Source: Bradyrhizobium sp. CB1015
Lineage (GTDB): Bacteria > Pseudomonadota > Alphaproteobacteria > Rhizobiales > Xanthobacteraceae
Direction: 5' to 3'
Assembly: GCF_025200925.1 (NCBI RefSeq)
Contig: NZ_CP104174.1
Span: forward strand, 434,001-498,000
DNA length: 64,000 bases
Each line of letters begins with the position of its first letter. The stretch's first letter is position 1. Below, one piece after another: positions 8,847 to 16,841 of this stretch. The notes beneath the pieces are model-generated. The model saw only the letters and a list, made by a program, of their open reading frames with translations, was not told the DNA's origin and did no database searches. Both the position numbers and the translations under genes were made by a program.

Positions 8847-9890
8847 GAGCATGTTGTTTTTGACTGGAATCGGGATTCCCACTGGGAGCGATTTCTGATT
8901 CAACATCCATGCTGGAGGGCGGAGGCCAGCATGGATGACGCGACCCTATTCGGAAGACATCCGGGAACGGGCTTTGGCGCGAGCTGACGCAGGGGAAACG
9001 GTTCGTTCGATTGCCGAGGCGCTCCAGATCAGCCCCTCCTGCGTGACGAAGTGGAAGAATCTGAGGCGGGATACCGGAGGCCTGGCGCCCGGCCAGATCG
9101 GCGGCCACAAGAAGCGGGTTCTGTCGGATGCCAACGCCGACTGGCTGCGCAAACGCATTCGCTCGGGGCCATTCACCTTGCGCAAGCTGACGCAGGAGCT
9201 GGCTGCACGGGGGATCAAGACAGACGTGCGGGCGGTGTGGACTTTTGTTCACGCCGAGGGGCTCAGCTTCAAAAAAAACGCTTCTACCGGCCGAGCAGGA
9301 TCGCCCAGACGTCGTCCGTAAGCGGACCCGCTGGAAAGCACATCAAGGCAGGATCGACGTCGCACGGTTGGTTTTTATCGACGAGACGTGGATCAAGACC
9401 AATATGGCGCCGCTACGCGGCTGGGGGCCTTGTGGACAGCGCCTCCAAGCATCTGCACCTTTCGGCCATTGGAAGACCATGACCTTCATCGCGGCGCTGC
9501 GTCACGATCGGATCAGCGCGCCTTGGGTGATCGATGGTCCCATCAATGGTGAGCTCTTCACGCTGTACGTCGAGAAGGTGTTGGCACCCACCCTCGCACC
9601 GGGCGAGATCGTCGTTCTCGACAATCTTGGCAGCCATAAGGGCAAAGCGGCTCGCCAAGCCATCCGCGCCAGAGGCGCCCACCGCATCTTCTTGCCGCCA
9701 TATAGCCCTGACCTCAATCCGATCGAGCAGGTCTTCGCCAAACTCAAACATCTCATGCGAGCTGCCGAGCCCCGTGACGTGGAGGCAACCTGGAGAAAGG
9801 CTGGTGAACTCCTCGATCTCTTCTCCGAGACGGAGTGCACCAACTACTTCAAAAACTCAGGCTACGTTTCCGTATAAAAACATCATGCTC
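8847..9890 (+). mobile_element. IS630-family insertion sequence
   Basis: This 1044-bp element is flanked by TA on both sides (8845-8846 and 9891-9892), the target duplication typical of IS630/Tc1-type transposons. Its ends are imperfect inverted repeats: left GAGCATGTTGTTTTTGACTG, right read inward GAGCATGATGTTTTTATACG. About 20 of the first 26 bases match. It carries one transposase gene split by a run of eight A. It sits in the mnmE-mnmG spacer between parS sites and interrupts an older palindromic repeat. Confidence 0.9.
8935..9877 (+). CDS. IS630-family transposase, two overlapping frames
   Basis: The first frame (8935-9321) encodes the helix-turn-helix part: MTRPYSEDIRERALARADAG, SIAEALQISPSCVTKWK, and a second HTH region. 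The second frame, from about 9270 to 9877, encodes the DDE catalytic part with FIDETWIKTNM, VVLDNLGSHKGKA and YSPDLNPIEQVFAKLKH. They join at eight consecutive A at 9271-9278. With seven A the reading frame would be continuous (about 313 residues, ...LSFKKTLLPAEQDRP...). This is either programmed slippage, which occurs in IS630-type elements, or a one-base insertion that inactivates the gene. DDE residues are intact. Confidence 0.85.
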
Positions 9891-9894
9891 TAAC

Positions 9895-9961
9895 CTGCTG
9901 CTTGTCGGGTCCCGGCTCTGCGCCGCAACGCAAAGGCGTTGCAGCTTGTCCGGGACACGAG
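9895..9961. repeat. Right half of the palindromic repeat split by the IS element
   Basis: GGGTCCCGGCTCTGCGCC through GTCCGGGACACGAG. It is complementary to 8771-8844 across the IS, showing that the IS inserted at the TA in the loop of a pre-existing element. Confidence 0.7.
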
Positions 9962-10052
9962 AGTGGGTCAGTAATGAGGTCCCGTGGGATCGATCGCCTG
10001 AAAATCGGAGCATCACATTCCCCCCGTTACCGGCTCCGGCTCGTGGGCATTT

Positions 10053-10068
10053 TGTTTCACGTGAAACA
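10053..10068. other. parS site 3 (perfect)
   Basis: TGTTTCACGTGAAACA, an exact 16-bp parS, upstream of mnmG. Confidence 0.93.
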
Positions 10069-10089
10069 GCATTGATTTCAGCGCGCCTC

Positions 10090-10112
10090 CTACTGTGCAT
10101 GGGGTTGTTTTC
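10090..10112. repeat. 23-bp motif, copy 1
   Basis: The motif contains CTACTGTGCATGGGGTTG followed by TTTTC. The identical 23 bases occur at 47853-47875 in the same orientation, also in a gene-free gap. Function unknown. Confidence 0.6.
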
Positions 10113-10141
10113 ACGAAAAAGCTTTCGCTCCTCGGGCACCT

Positions 10142-10157
10142 TGTTTCACGTGAAACG
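10142..10157. other. parS site 4 (15 of 16)
   Basis: TGTTTCACGTGAAACG, one mismatch at the last base. It lies 55 bp before the mnmG start and 89 bp from site 3. Confidence 0.88.
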
Positions 10158-10211
10158 CGCCTCTCCAGTTTCCACTTCCGGCATTCTCGCCTCTGAGCTA
10201 GAAGTCCGCCC

Positions 10212-12092
10212 ATGCGACCAGATCGAGCAAGTTTCGACGTCATCGTCATTGGCGGCGGCCACGCCGGCTGTGAGGCCGCGGCTGCCGCGGCCCGGATGGG
10301 TGCGGCGACGGCTCTGGTGACGCACCGTTTCTCCACGGTCGGCGCGATGTCCTGCAATCCCGCCATCGGCGGGCTCGGCAAAGGGCATCTGGTTCGCGAG
10401 GTCGATGCGCTCGACGGCCTGATGGGCCGTGTGGGCGATGCCGGCGGCATCCAGTTTCGCGTTCTCAATCGCCGCAAGGGCCCCGCTGTGCGTGGTCCCC
10501 GGGCCCAGGCAGACCGAAAACTCTATGCGGCGGCGATGCAAGCGGCGATCCGGGAGACCGAAGCCCTCTCCGTCATCGAGGGCGAAGCCGACGAGCTGAT
10601 CGTGGTCGATGACCGGGTGACCGGACTGTGCCTGGCGGACGGCCGGGAGCTTCGGGCAGGGGCCGTTGTCGTGACCACCGGCACCTTTCTCCGGGGGCTG
10701 ATCCATCTCGGCGAGAAGAACTGGCCCGCCGGCCGTGTCGGCGAGGCACCTGCGATGGGCCTCTCCAGCTCTTTCGAACGTGCCGGCTTCACTCTCGGAC
10801 GTCTCAAGACCGGGACTCCGCCGCGCCTGGACGGCACCACGATCGACTGGTCCGCGGTCGAGATGCAGCCCGGCGACGAGCCGCCGGAGCCGTTCTCCGT
10901 CATGACGGAGCGGATCACGACGCCGCAGATCCAGTGCGGGATCACCCGGACCACGCCCGCGACCCATGAGGTGATCCGGGCTAACGTCCATCGCTCCCCG
11001 ATGTACTCCGGCCAGATCAAGAGCTCCGGACCGCGCTATTGTCCCTCCATTGAGGACAAGATCGTCCGCTTCGGCGACCGCGATGGCCACCAGATCTTCC
11101 TGGAGCCGGAAGGGCTCGACGATACGACCGTCTATCCCAACGGCATCTCGACTTCGCTTCCCGAAGAGGTCCAGCTTGCGATCCTCGCGACCATTCCCGG
11201 CCTGGAGCGGGTGAACATGGTCCGTCCGGGCTACGCCATCGAATACGACCACATCGATCCCCGTGAGCTCGATCCGACCCTGCAGACCAAGCGTCTGCGT
11301 GGTCTCTTCCTGGCCGGGCAGATCAACGGCACGACCGGATATGAGGAAGCCGCCGGGCAGGGCATCGTTGCCGGCCTGAATGCCGCGCTCTCAGCCAGCG
11401 GTGCGGCGCTCACGGTGTTCGACCGCGCCGACGGCTATCTCGGTGTGATGATCGACGACCTCGTCACCCGGGGGATCAGCGAGCCCTATCGCATGTTCAC
11501 CTCCAGGGCCGAGTACCGGCTGACGCTGCGGGCCGACAATGCCGACCAGCGTCTGACCGAGAAAGGCATCGCCCTGGGGTGCGTCGGCAGCGCCCGTATC
11601 AGGCATCACCGCGCCAAGATGGACGCCCTGAACGCCGCCCGGATGCTGTCGAAGTCTCTGACCATCACCCCGAACGAAGCGATCAAGCACGGGCTGTCGC
11701 TGAACCGGGACGGCCAGCGCCGCTCGGCCTTCGAGCTGATGGCCTATCCGGAGATCGGCTGGAGCCAGGTCCGCGCGATCTGGCCGGAGCTGTCGGCCAT
11801 CGATCCTGTCATCGCCACCCATCTCGAGATCGACGCCAAATACGACGTCTATCTGGAGCGCCAGAGCGCCGACGTTGAGGCCTTCCGGCGCGACGAGGGC
11901 ATGGTGCTGGCGGAGGTCGATTACCAGCTCGTTCCCGGTCTCTCCAACGAAGTGCGCACCAAGCTGGAGAAGGCACGACCGTTCACCGTCGGCCAGGCCG
12001 GCCGGATCGATGGTATGACGCCGGCGGCGCTCGGCATTCTCGCGGCCTACCTCCGCCGCGAGGCACGGAAGACTTCCAAAGCAATCGCATAA
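10212..12092 (+). CDS. mnmG: tRNA uridine-34 modification enzyme MnmG (GidA)
   Basis: This 626-residue FAD protein has the dinucleotide-binding motif [13 protein letters not shown] at about 12-23, the GidA signatures [21 protein letters not shown] and [12 protein letters not shown], then [17 protein letters not shown], and the C-terminal EGYLGV-type and [17 protein letters not shown] sequences. With MnmE it modifies U34 of tRNAs. Two parS sites lie within 160 bp upstream. rsmG starts about 20 bases downstream and is probably transcribed with it. Length and motifs are complete. Confidence 0.97.
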   Translation: MRPDRASFDVIVIGGGHAGCEAAAAAARMGAATALVTHRFSTVGAMSCNPAIGGLGKGHLVREVDALDGLMGRVGDAGGIQFRVLNRRKGPAVRGPRAQADRKLYAAAMQAAIRETEALSVIEGEADELIVVDDRVTGLCLADGRELRAGAVVVTTGTFLRGLIHLGEKNWPAGRVGEAPAMGLSSSFERAGFTLGRLKTGTPPRLDGTTIDWSAVEMQPGDEPPEPFSVMTERITTPQIQCGITRTTPATHEVIRANVHRSPMYSGQIKSSGPRYCPSIEDKIVRFGDRDGHQIFLEPEGLDDTTVYPNGISTSLPEEVQLAILATIPGLERVNMVRPGYAIEYDHIDPRELDPTLQTKRLRGLFLAGQINGTTGYEEAAGQGIVAGLNAALSASGAALTVFDRADGYLGVMIDDLVTRGISEPYRMFTSRAEYRLTLRADNADQRLTEKGIALGCVGSARIRHHRAKMDALNAARMLSKSLTITPNEAIKHGLSLNRDGQRRSAFELMAYPEIGWSQVRAIWPELSAIDPVIATHLEIDAKYDVYLERQSADVEAFRRDEGMVLAEVDYQLVPGLSNEVRTKLEKARPFTVGQAGRIDGMTPAALGILAAYLRREARKTSKAIA

Positions 12093-12106
12093 GCCAATCG
12101 CATAGG

Positions 12107-12122
12107 CGTTTCACGTGAAACA
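12107..12122. other. parS site 5 (15 of 16)
   Basis: CGTTTCACGTGAAACA, one mismatch at the first base. It lies between mnmG and rsmG and contains the GTG that opens the rsmG frame (12115-12117). Confidence 0.88.
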
Positions 12123-12888
12123 GCGCGGATCGGGCGGGAATCCACCGCCATCGCGACGACCCGGAGCGGGCGAGGGCGCTGGGCGCCGAATTGAAGGGGG
12201 ATCAGCCAGCCCGAAGATCAGCAAGACCGCGGCCAATGACGGGGCGCTCGATTCCATCATCGCCGCCGACAAGATCGCCGCTCTCAAGCTCGCTTCCGTT
12301 TCACGTGAAACCGAGGAGCGGCTTGATCGCTACATCGCGCTGCTCCGGGAGTGGCAGGCCAAGACCAATCTGGTCGCGCCATCGACCTTGCCACAGCTCT
12401 GGACCCGGCACATCGCCGACTCGCTCCAGCTGGTCGATCTCGCGCCGACTGCAAAACGCTGGGCCGATCTCGGCAGCGGCGGCGGATTCCCCGGCGTCGT
12501 GCTCGCCTGCGCCATGGCCGGCACACCTGGCGCGAGCGTCCATCTCGTCGAGCGAATCGCCAAGAAGGCCGCCTTTTTGCGTGAAGCGATCCGCGTCACC
12601 ACATCTCCGGGAGTCGTACATCTCGCTGAGATCGGGGATAATGTGGATAGAATCACCGGCCCCGTCGATTGCGTCACTGCGCGTGCACTGGCTCCGCTAC
12701 ATCAACTCATCGGCTTTGCGGAGCCGCTGATGCGCCAGGGCGCGAAGGCGTTATTTCTCAAGGGTCAAGATGTAGAGGCTGAATTGACCGAAGCCGCTAA
12801 ATATTGGAATATTCAGCCGCAGCTCCACCAAAGCCGCACGGGCGACGGTTGGATCGTGGAGCTCAATGCCGCTGAACGGCGCAGTTGA
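12115..12888 (+). CDS. rsmG: 16S rRNA (guanine-527-N7)-methyltransferase RsmG
   Basis: The conserved part (from about DKIAALKLASVSRETEERLD) has the SAM-binding motif WADLGSGGGFPGVVLA, HLVERIAKKAAFLREA, VTARALAPLHQLIGF and LFLKGQDVEAELTEA. RsmG methylates G527 of 16S rRNA. The start is a problem: the only in-frame ATG/GTG/TTG before the conserved domain is GTG 12115, inside parS site 5, giving 257 residues with about 60 non-conserved Gly/Pro/Arg-rich residues. An unusual ATT start at 12190 is an alternative. A second parS copy is coded within the gene as V-S-R-E-T. parA follows 21 bases later. Confidence 0.9.
   Translation: MKQRGSGGNPPPSRRPGAGEGAGRRIEGGSASPKISKTAANDGALDSIIAADKIAALKLASVSRETEERLDRYIALLREWQAKTNLVAPSTLPQLWTRHIADSLQLVDLAPTAKRWADLGSGGGFPGVVLACAMAGTPGASVHLVERIAKKAAFLREAIRVTTSPGVVHLAEIGDNVDRITGPVDCVTARALAPLHQLIGFAEPLMRQGAKALFLKGQDVEAELTEAAKYWNIQPQLHQSRTGDGWIVELNAAERRS
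12297..12312. other. parS site 6 inside rsmG (14 of 16)
   Basis: CGTTTCACGTGAAACC keeps the 14-bp core GTTTCACGTGAAAC and differs only at the outermost bases. It is read in frame as V-S-R-E-T of RsmG, so the site is maintained within coding sequence. Confidence 0.85.
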
Positions 12889-12909
12889 GGGGTGAGTGGG
12901 GGAATTGCG

Positions 12910-13776
12910 ATGAGCGTGATTGACGAACCGCAGCAGGAACAGACGGCCCAAAAGACCGATGAGGTCCCCCATGGCCATCCGCGCATCCTTGCCTTGGCGA
13001 ATCAAAAAGGCGGCGTGGGAAAAACAACCACAGCGATCAACCTTGGCACGGCGCTCGCGGCGATCGGTGAGCGCGTCCTGATCGTCGATCTCGATCCGCA
13101 GGGCAATGCCTCGACCGGCCTCGGCATCGATCGCCGCAATCGCTCCTGCTCGACCTATGACGTGCTGGTCGGCGAAGCCGCCTTGCGCGAGGCGGTGGTC
13201 TCGACCGCGGTGCCGCGGCTGCACATCGCGCCGTCGACCATGGACCTCTCCGGCCTCGAACTCGAGCTCGGCACCACGCCCGGCCGCGCCTTCAAGTTGC
13301 GCGACGCGATCGGCGCGCTCAACAACAACGTCTCGCCGGACGCCGACTACACCTATGTGCTGATCGACTGCCCACCCTCGCTCAACCTGCTCACCGTCAA
13401 CGCGATGGCGGCGTCCGACGCGATCCTGGTGCCGCTGCAGTGCGAGTTCTTCGCGCTCGAAGGTCTGTCGCAACTCTTGCAGACCGTGGAGCAGGTGCGC
13501 TCGACGCTCAATCCGAACCTGTCGATCCACGGCATCGTGCTGACCATGTTCGACTCGCGCAACAACCTGTCGAACCAGGTCGTCGCCGACGTCCGCCAGT
13601 TCATGGGCGAGAAGGTCTACAAGACCATGATCCCGCGCAATGTGCGCATCTCGGAAGCGCCGTCCTACGGCAAGCCGGTGCTGGTCTACGATCTCAAATG
13701 CGTCGGCAGCGAAGCCTATTTGCGGCTTGCCACCGAAGTGATCCAGCGCGAGCGCGAGTTGCGTACGACGCATTGA
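12910..13776 (+). CDS. parA: Chromosome partitioning ATPase ParA
   Basis: This 288-residue Walker-type ATPase has the deviant Walker A KGGVGKTT at 33-40, DLDPQGNASTGLG, LIDCPPSLNLLTVNAM, and the C-terminal IPRNVRISEAPSYGKPV typical of chromosomal ParA/Soj. It forms ATP-dependent gradients that move ParB-parS complexes. ATG 12910 has GGGGG about 6 bases upstream and is preferred over the in-frame GTG 12892. It lies between rsmG and parB; a palindromic repeat separates it from parB. Confidence 0.96.
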   Translation: MSVIDEPQQEQTAQKTDEVPHGHPRILALANQKGGVGKTTTAINLGTALAAIGERVLIVDLDPQGNASTGLGIDRRNRSCSTYDVLVGEAALREAVVSTAVPRLHIAPSTMDLSGLELELGTTPGRAFKLRDAIGALNNNVSPDADYTYVLIDCPPSLNLLTVNAMAASDAILVPLQCEFFALEGLSQLLQTVEQVRSTLNPNLSIHGIVLTMFDSRNNLSNQVVADVRQFMGEKVYKTMIPRNVRISEAPSYGKPVLVYDLKCVGSEAYLRLATEVIQRERELRTTH

Positions 13777-13790
13777 CGCGACGTCGATCC

Positions 13791-13870
13791 GTAGGATGGG
13801 TAGAGCGCAGCGAAACCCATCGCCACGTGCACGGACAGCGATGGGTTTCGCTTCGCTCTACCCATCCTAC
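13791..13870. repeat. Palindromic repeat, GTAGGATGGGTAGAGC family
   Basis: The left arm from 13791 (GTAGGATGGGTAGAGCGCAG) and right arm ending 13870 (CTACCCATCCTAC) form a near-perfect inverted repeat of about 32 bp per arm around a 16-bp centre. It lies between parA and parB. Such elements are common in Bradyrhizobium gaps and could fold into an mRNA hairpin that tunes parB. Confidence 0.85.
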
Positions 13871-13924
13871 AAGTTTTGAAATTCAGTTCTGGAGTGCTGC
13901 ACCGTGAATCCAAGGGAGCTGGCG

Positions 13925-14812
13925 ATGGCCGACGAAGCGCGTTCGCGACTGGGCCGGGGTCTTGCAAGTCTGATCGGCGACGTCGGCGGCGAGGCCCAGC
14001 ATGTCGATCGTCCGCGCGCGCAGCGCAAGGTGCCGATCGAATTCATCAAGGCCAATCCGCGCAACCCGCGCCGCACCTTTTCGGACACCGAGCTGAAGGA
14101 GCTCTCCGACTCCATCAAGCAGCATGGCGTGATCCAGCCGATCGTGGTGCGTCCGGTGAAGGGCGCGCAGGATCGCTACGAGATCATCGCCGGCGAACGG
14201 CGCTGGCGCGCCTCGCAGATGGCCGGCCTGCACGAGGTGCCGATCGTTCCGGTCGACATCAGCGACAGCGACGCGCTGGAATTCGCGATCGTCGAGAACG
14301 TGCAGCGCGAGGACCTCAACCCGATGGAAGAGGCGCAGGGCTATCACGCGCTCGCCAACGAGTTCAAACGCAGCCAGGACGACATCGCCAAGGTCGTCGG
14401 CAAGAGCCGCAGCCACGTCGCCAACATGATGCGGCTGACCAAGCTGCCTGCGGAGGTGCAGGCCTTCATCGCGACCGGCGAGCTGACCGCCGGCCACGCC
14501 CGCGCGCTGATCGGCGTGCCCGATCCGCTCGCCGCCGCCAAGCGCATCGTCGAGGAAGGTCTCAACGTCCGCCAGGCCGAAGCGCTCGCGCACGAAGAGG
14601 GCGTGCCCGAGCGCAAGCCGCAGAAGGCGCGCGCCAGCGGCGGCAAGGAGAAGGACCCCGATACGATCGATCTGGAGAAGCGCGTCAGCGACGCGCTCGG
14701 CCTCAAGGTCACCGTCAATCACCGCGACCCCGGCGGCTCGGTGCAGATCAACTACCGCAACCTCGATCAGCTCGACGAGGTGATGAAGCGGCTGGCCAAG
14801 GGCGCGCTGTAG
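13925..14812 (+). CDS. parB: Chromosome partitioning protein ParB
   Basis: This 295-residue protein begins with the ParA-interacting RLGRGLASLIGD (8-19). It then has the CTPase/ParB domain with NPRNPRRTF, GVIQPIVVRPV, GERRWR at 90-95 and ENVQRED at 124-130, the helix-turn-helix DDIAKVVGKSRSHVANMMRL, and a C-terminal dimerisation region. It binds parS and slides as a CTP clamp. ATG 13925 has AGGGAG about 6 bases upstream; the in-frame GTG 13904 would add seven residues. Confidence 0.97.
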   Translation: MADEARSRLGRGLASLIGDVGGEAQHVDRPRAQRKVPIEFIKANPRNPRRTFSDTELKELSDSIKQHGVIQPIVVRPVKGAQDRYEIIAGERRWRASQMAGLHEVPIVPVDISDSDALEFAIVENVQREDLNPMEEAQGYHALANEFKRSQDDIAKVVGKSRSHVANMMRLTKLPAEVQAFIATGELTAGHARALIGVPDPLAAAKRIVEEGLNVRQAEALAHEEGVPERKPQKARASGGKEKDPDTIDLEKRVSDALGLKVTVNHRDPGGSVQINYRNLDQLDEVMKRLAKGAL

Positions 14813-15132
14813 ACGCGCCGGCTCTCTAAAGTCCGTCACCCCCGCGCAACGGCGAAGCCGTTGTCGCTGGAGGTGCCGCTTCTTCAGCGGCCCTCGAAGG
14901 GCGACGGCCCGGCTGCATCTCGGCCGTTCATCCTTCGAGGCTTCCCGCGCGCCGCATTGCGCCGCGCGGCTCGCGCCTCAGGATGACGGATTTGGTGCTT
15001 CGCTCCATCATTGCGGGTGCGTCTGCATCCACCTCGTCATCGCGAGCGCAGCGAAGCAATCCAGAATTTTTCCGCAGAGGGACTCTGGATTGCTTCGCTG
15101 CGCTCGCAATGACGTGGCGAGAGAGCGGAGGC
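14813..15132. other. parB-holA convergent gap made of repeats
   Basis: This gene-free 320-bp gap is mostly two inverted repeats: 14929-14987 (CATCCTTCGAGGC ... GCGCCTCAGGATGACG) and 15035-15114. Any terminators for the convergent parB and holA would be these hairpins. Confidence 0.6.
15035..15114. repeat. Palindromic repeat, CGTCAT-GCGAGCGCAGCG family
   Basis: Left arm 15035-15064 (CGTCATCGCGAGCGCAGCGA...) and right arm 15085-15114 (...CTGCGCTCGCAATGACG) are complementary over nearly 30 bp around a 20-nt loop. It is the best-preserved copy of this family in the window. Confidence 0.85.
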
Positions 15133-16161
15133 CTAGCCCCGCCGTTTTGCATTCGCGGCGATCGCCATCAGCGCGCGCTGGGCGATCGCGGCGGCGAGGG
15201 TGGACTGTTTGCGGGTGTCGAGCGCGGCGGTCGCGAGCTGCTCGATCACAGCGGCGAGCCGCGCAGGGCTGAAATTGCGCAGCGCGGTTTCGACCGCGGG
15301 CTTTCGTGAAAAATGCAGGCGCGGATAGCCGCCCTCGAGCACGGCAGAGGCAGGCGTGCCGTCGGCAATCGCCAGCGCGGATTTGTGCAGCCACGCCGCC
15401 TGGCGCTGCGCGGCGGAGATGATCACGCCGGGATAGGTCCCCGCGATCATCGCCTTTGCAAACTCGGTCTCGACGATGTCGGGCCGCCCGGCGAAGGCGC
15501 CGTCGACGATCGGATCGAGCTTCAGCTCCGAGGCATCGGCGACCACCGCCATGACGTCATCCAGCGTGACCTCGCCCTTGCCGTGGGCGTAGAGCGTCAG
15601 CTTGCGCAGCTCGTTGCGCGAGGCCTGGCGGTCGCCGCCGAGGAACGACATCAGCGCCGCGCGGGCGTCCTGCGCGATCCGCAAATTCGCGATGCGCAGC
15701 TCGTCGTCCATCAGCTTGGCAAGATCGCGCTCGGTGTCGGGATAACAGCCGATCGCCACGGCGGTCTTGGCCTTCTCGCAGGTCTTGCGCAATGGCGATT
15801 CCGGGCGGAGCTCGCCGGCCTCGATCACGATGCGGCAATCCTTCACGTTCATCTCGGCGAGCGTCTCGATGCCGCTGGCAAAGCTGCGCGAGCCGGCGCG
15901 AATGCGGATGGCGCGGCGGCCGCCGAACAGCGGCACCGTCATGGCCTCGTCGACGAGGCGCGAAGGCTCTGCGGAGAGCTCGTCGCCGTCGAGCTTGACC
16001 AGCGAGAATGGGTCGTTGGGATCGTCGACGCTGGACGCGATCAGCGCATCGGCGCGCTCGCGCACCAGACCCGCATCGGGACCGTAGAGCAGGATGATCG
16101 GACGGCCCGCATCGGGGCGGGCGAGAAAGGCGTCGATCTCTTTTCCCCGCAGTGCCACCAT
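15133..16161 (-). CDS. holA: DNA polymerase III delta subunit
   Basis: This 342-residue protein begins MVALRGKEIDAFLARPDAGRP and has IILLYGPDAGLVRERADAL, the SLVKLDGDELSAEPSRLVDEA segment, and MPLFGGRRAI-type and RIVIEAGELRPESPLRK sequences of HolA. Delta is the wrench subunit of the clamp loader that opens the beta clamp. The frame is open to a GTG at 16242, but ATG 16161 gives the family N-terminus and avoids coding through a palindromic repeat. It follows lptE and leuS in the same direction, the usual alphaproteobacterial order. Confidence 0.92.
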   Translation of the reverse strand: MVALRGKEIDAFLARPDAGRPIILLYGPDAGLVRERADALIASSVDDPNDPFSLVKLDGDELSAEPSRLVDEAMTVPLFGGRRAIRIRAGSRSFASGIETLAEMNVKDCRIVIEAGELRPESPLRKTCEKAKTAVAIGCYPDTERDLAKLMDDELRIANLRIAQDARAALMSFLGGDRQASRNELRKLTLYAHGKGEVTLDDVMAVVADASELKLDPIVDGAFAGRPDIVETEFAKAMIAGTYPGVIISAAQRQAAWLHKSALAIADGTPASAVLEGGYPRLHFSRKPAVETALRNFSPARLAAVIEQLATAALDTRKQSTLAAAIAQRALMAIAANAKRRG

Positions 16162-16171
16162 GGTCCAGATT

Positions 16172-16282
16172 GTCATTCCGGGGCGCGCGCTGCGCGAACT
16201 ACGGTGCGCAATTGCGCACCAGAGAATCCAGAGGTTTCGCATCGAGATTCCGGGTTCGCCCTTTGGGCGGCCCGGAATGACG
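16172..16282. repeat. Palindromic repeat, GTCATTCCGGGGCGCGC family
   Basis: The ends GTCATTCCGGGGCGCGC (16172) and CGGCCCGGAATGACG (16282) are complementary, with inner matches around GAGAATCCAGAGG. It fills the lptE-holA gap. A second copy is at 37968-38061. Confidence 0.8.
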
Positions 16283-16289
16283 AAATGAA

Positions 16290-16841
16290 CTACGTCCCCG
16301 CGGTGAAGAACGAGGCGAGACGGGTCGTGATGTTCTCGGCGATCTCGTTGGCGGCACGATCCTCGGCATCGCGCACGGCGCGGGTGCGCGAGAAGCGCTG
16401 ATAGGACCCCGGCATATCATAGGACACGCGCGAGAACGTCGAGCCGGTCATCACCGACCGGCCGGTCGCGACCTCGACCAGATTGTACTGGGCGTCGATG
16501 CCGAGATTTTCGCTGGTCGGCAGTCCCGTCGTGGCGCTGACGATCAGCGAGGAGCGGGTGGTGGTGAAGCGGATGTCGAGCCGGTGGGTCGGCGGCATGC
16601 CCGTCGCCGTGCCGTATAGCTTGAAGGCCAGCGCGTTGCGGATCTCGACGCCGACACGGGCCTCGCGGGAGGCATTGGGCTTGCTGATCGGGGGCAGCTC
16701 GACGCCCATCAGCTTCTCGCGCAGGCCCGGGGTGCCGTCGCTGCGCTCGGCGTACATCGGCTGGAAGCAGCCGGCCGTCAGCGCCGCCAGCGCGGCGACT
16801 GCCAGCAAGCGGGCTGCGATACGGATCCTAGCCGACAACAT
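16290..16841 (-). CDS. lptE: LPS-assembly lipoprotein LptE
   Basis: This 183-residue lipoprotein has a hydrophobic signal and lipobox LTAGC (lipidated Cys 25), FQPMYAERS, and the LptE-like [15 protein letters not shown] and [32 protein letters not shown] region. LptE plugs the LptD barrel that inserts lipopolysaccharide into the outer membrane. Its ATG (16841) overlaps the leuS end by 14 bases, indicating translational coupling. The position between leuS and holA is the conserved context that makes the weakly conserved family recognisable. Confidence 0.88.
   Translation of the reverse strand: MLSARIRIAARLLAVAALAALTAGCFQPMYAERSDGTPGLREKLMGVELPPISKPNASREARVGVEIRNALAFKLYGTATGMPPTHRLDIRFTTTRSSLIVSATTGLPTSENLGIDAQYNLVEVATGRSVMTGSTFSRVSYDMPGSYQRFSRTRAVRDAEDRAANEIAENITTRLASFFTAGT

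Larger units (their letters stand above)
9891..10211. other. IS-mnmG intergenic region
   Basis: These 321 bases contain the right half of the split palindromic repeat (9895-9961), two parS sites (10053 and 10142) and a 23-bp sequence at 10090-10112 that recurs exactly at 47853-47875. No open frame is credible. The mnmG promoter must lie here, close to the parS sites. Confidence 0.6.
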
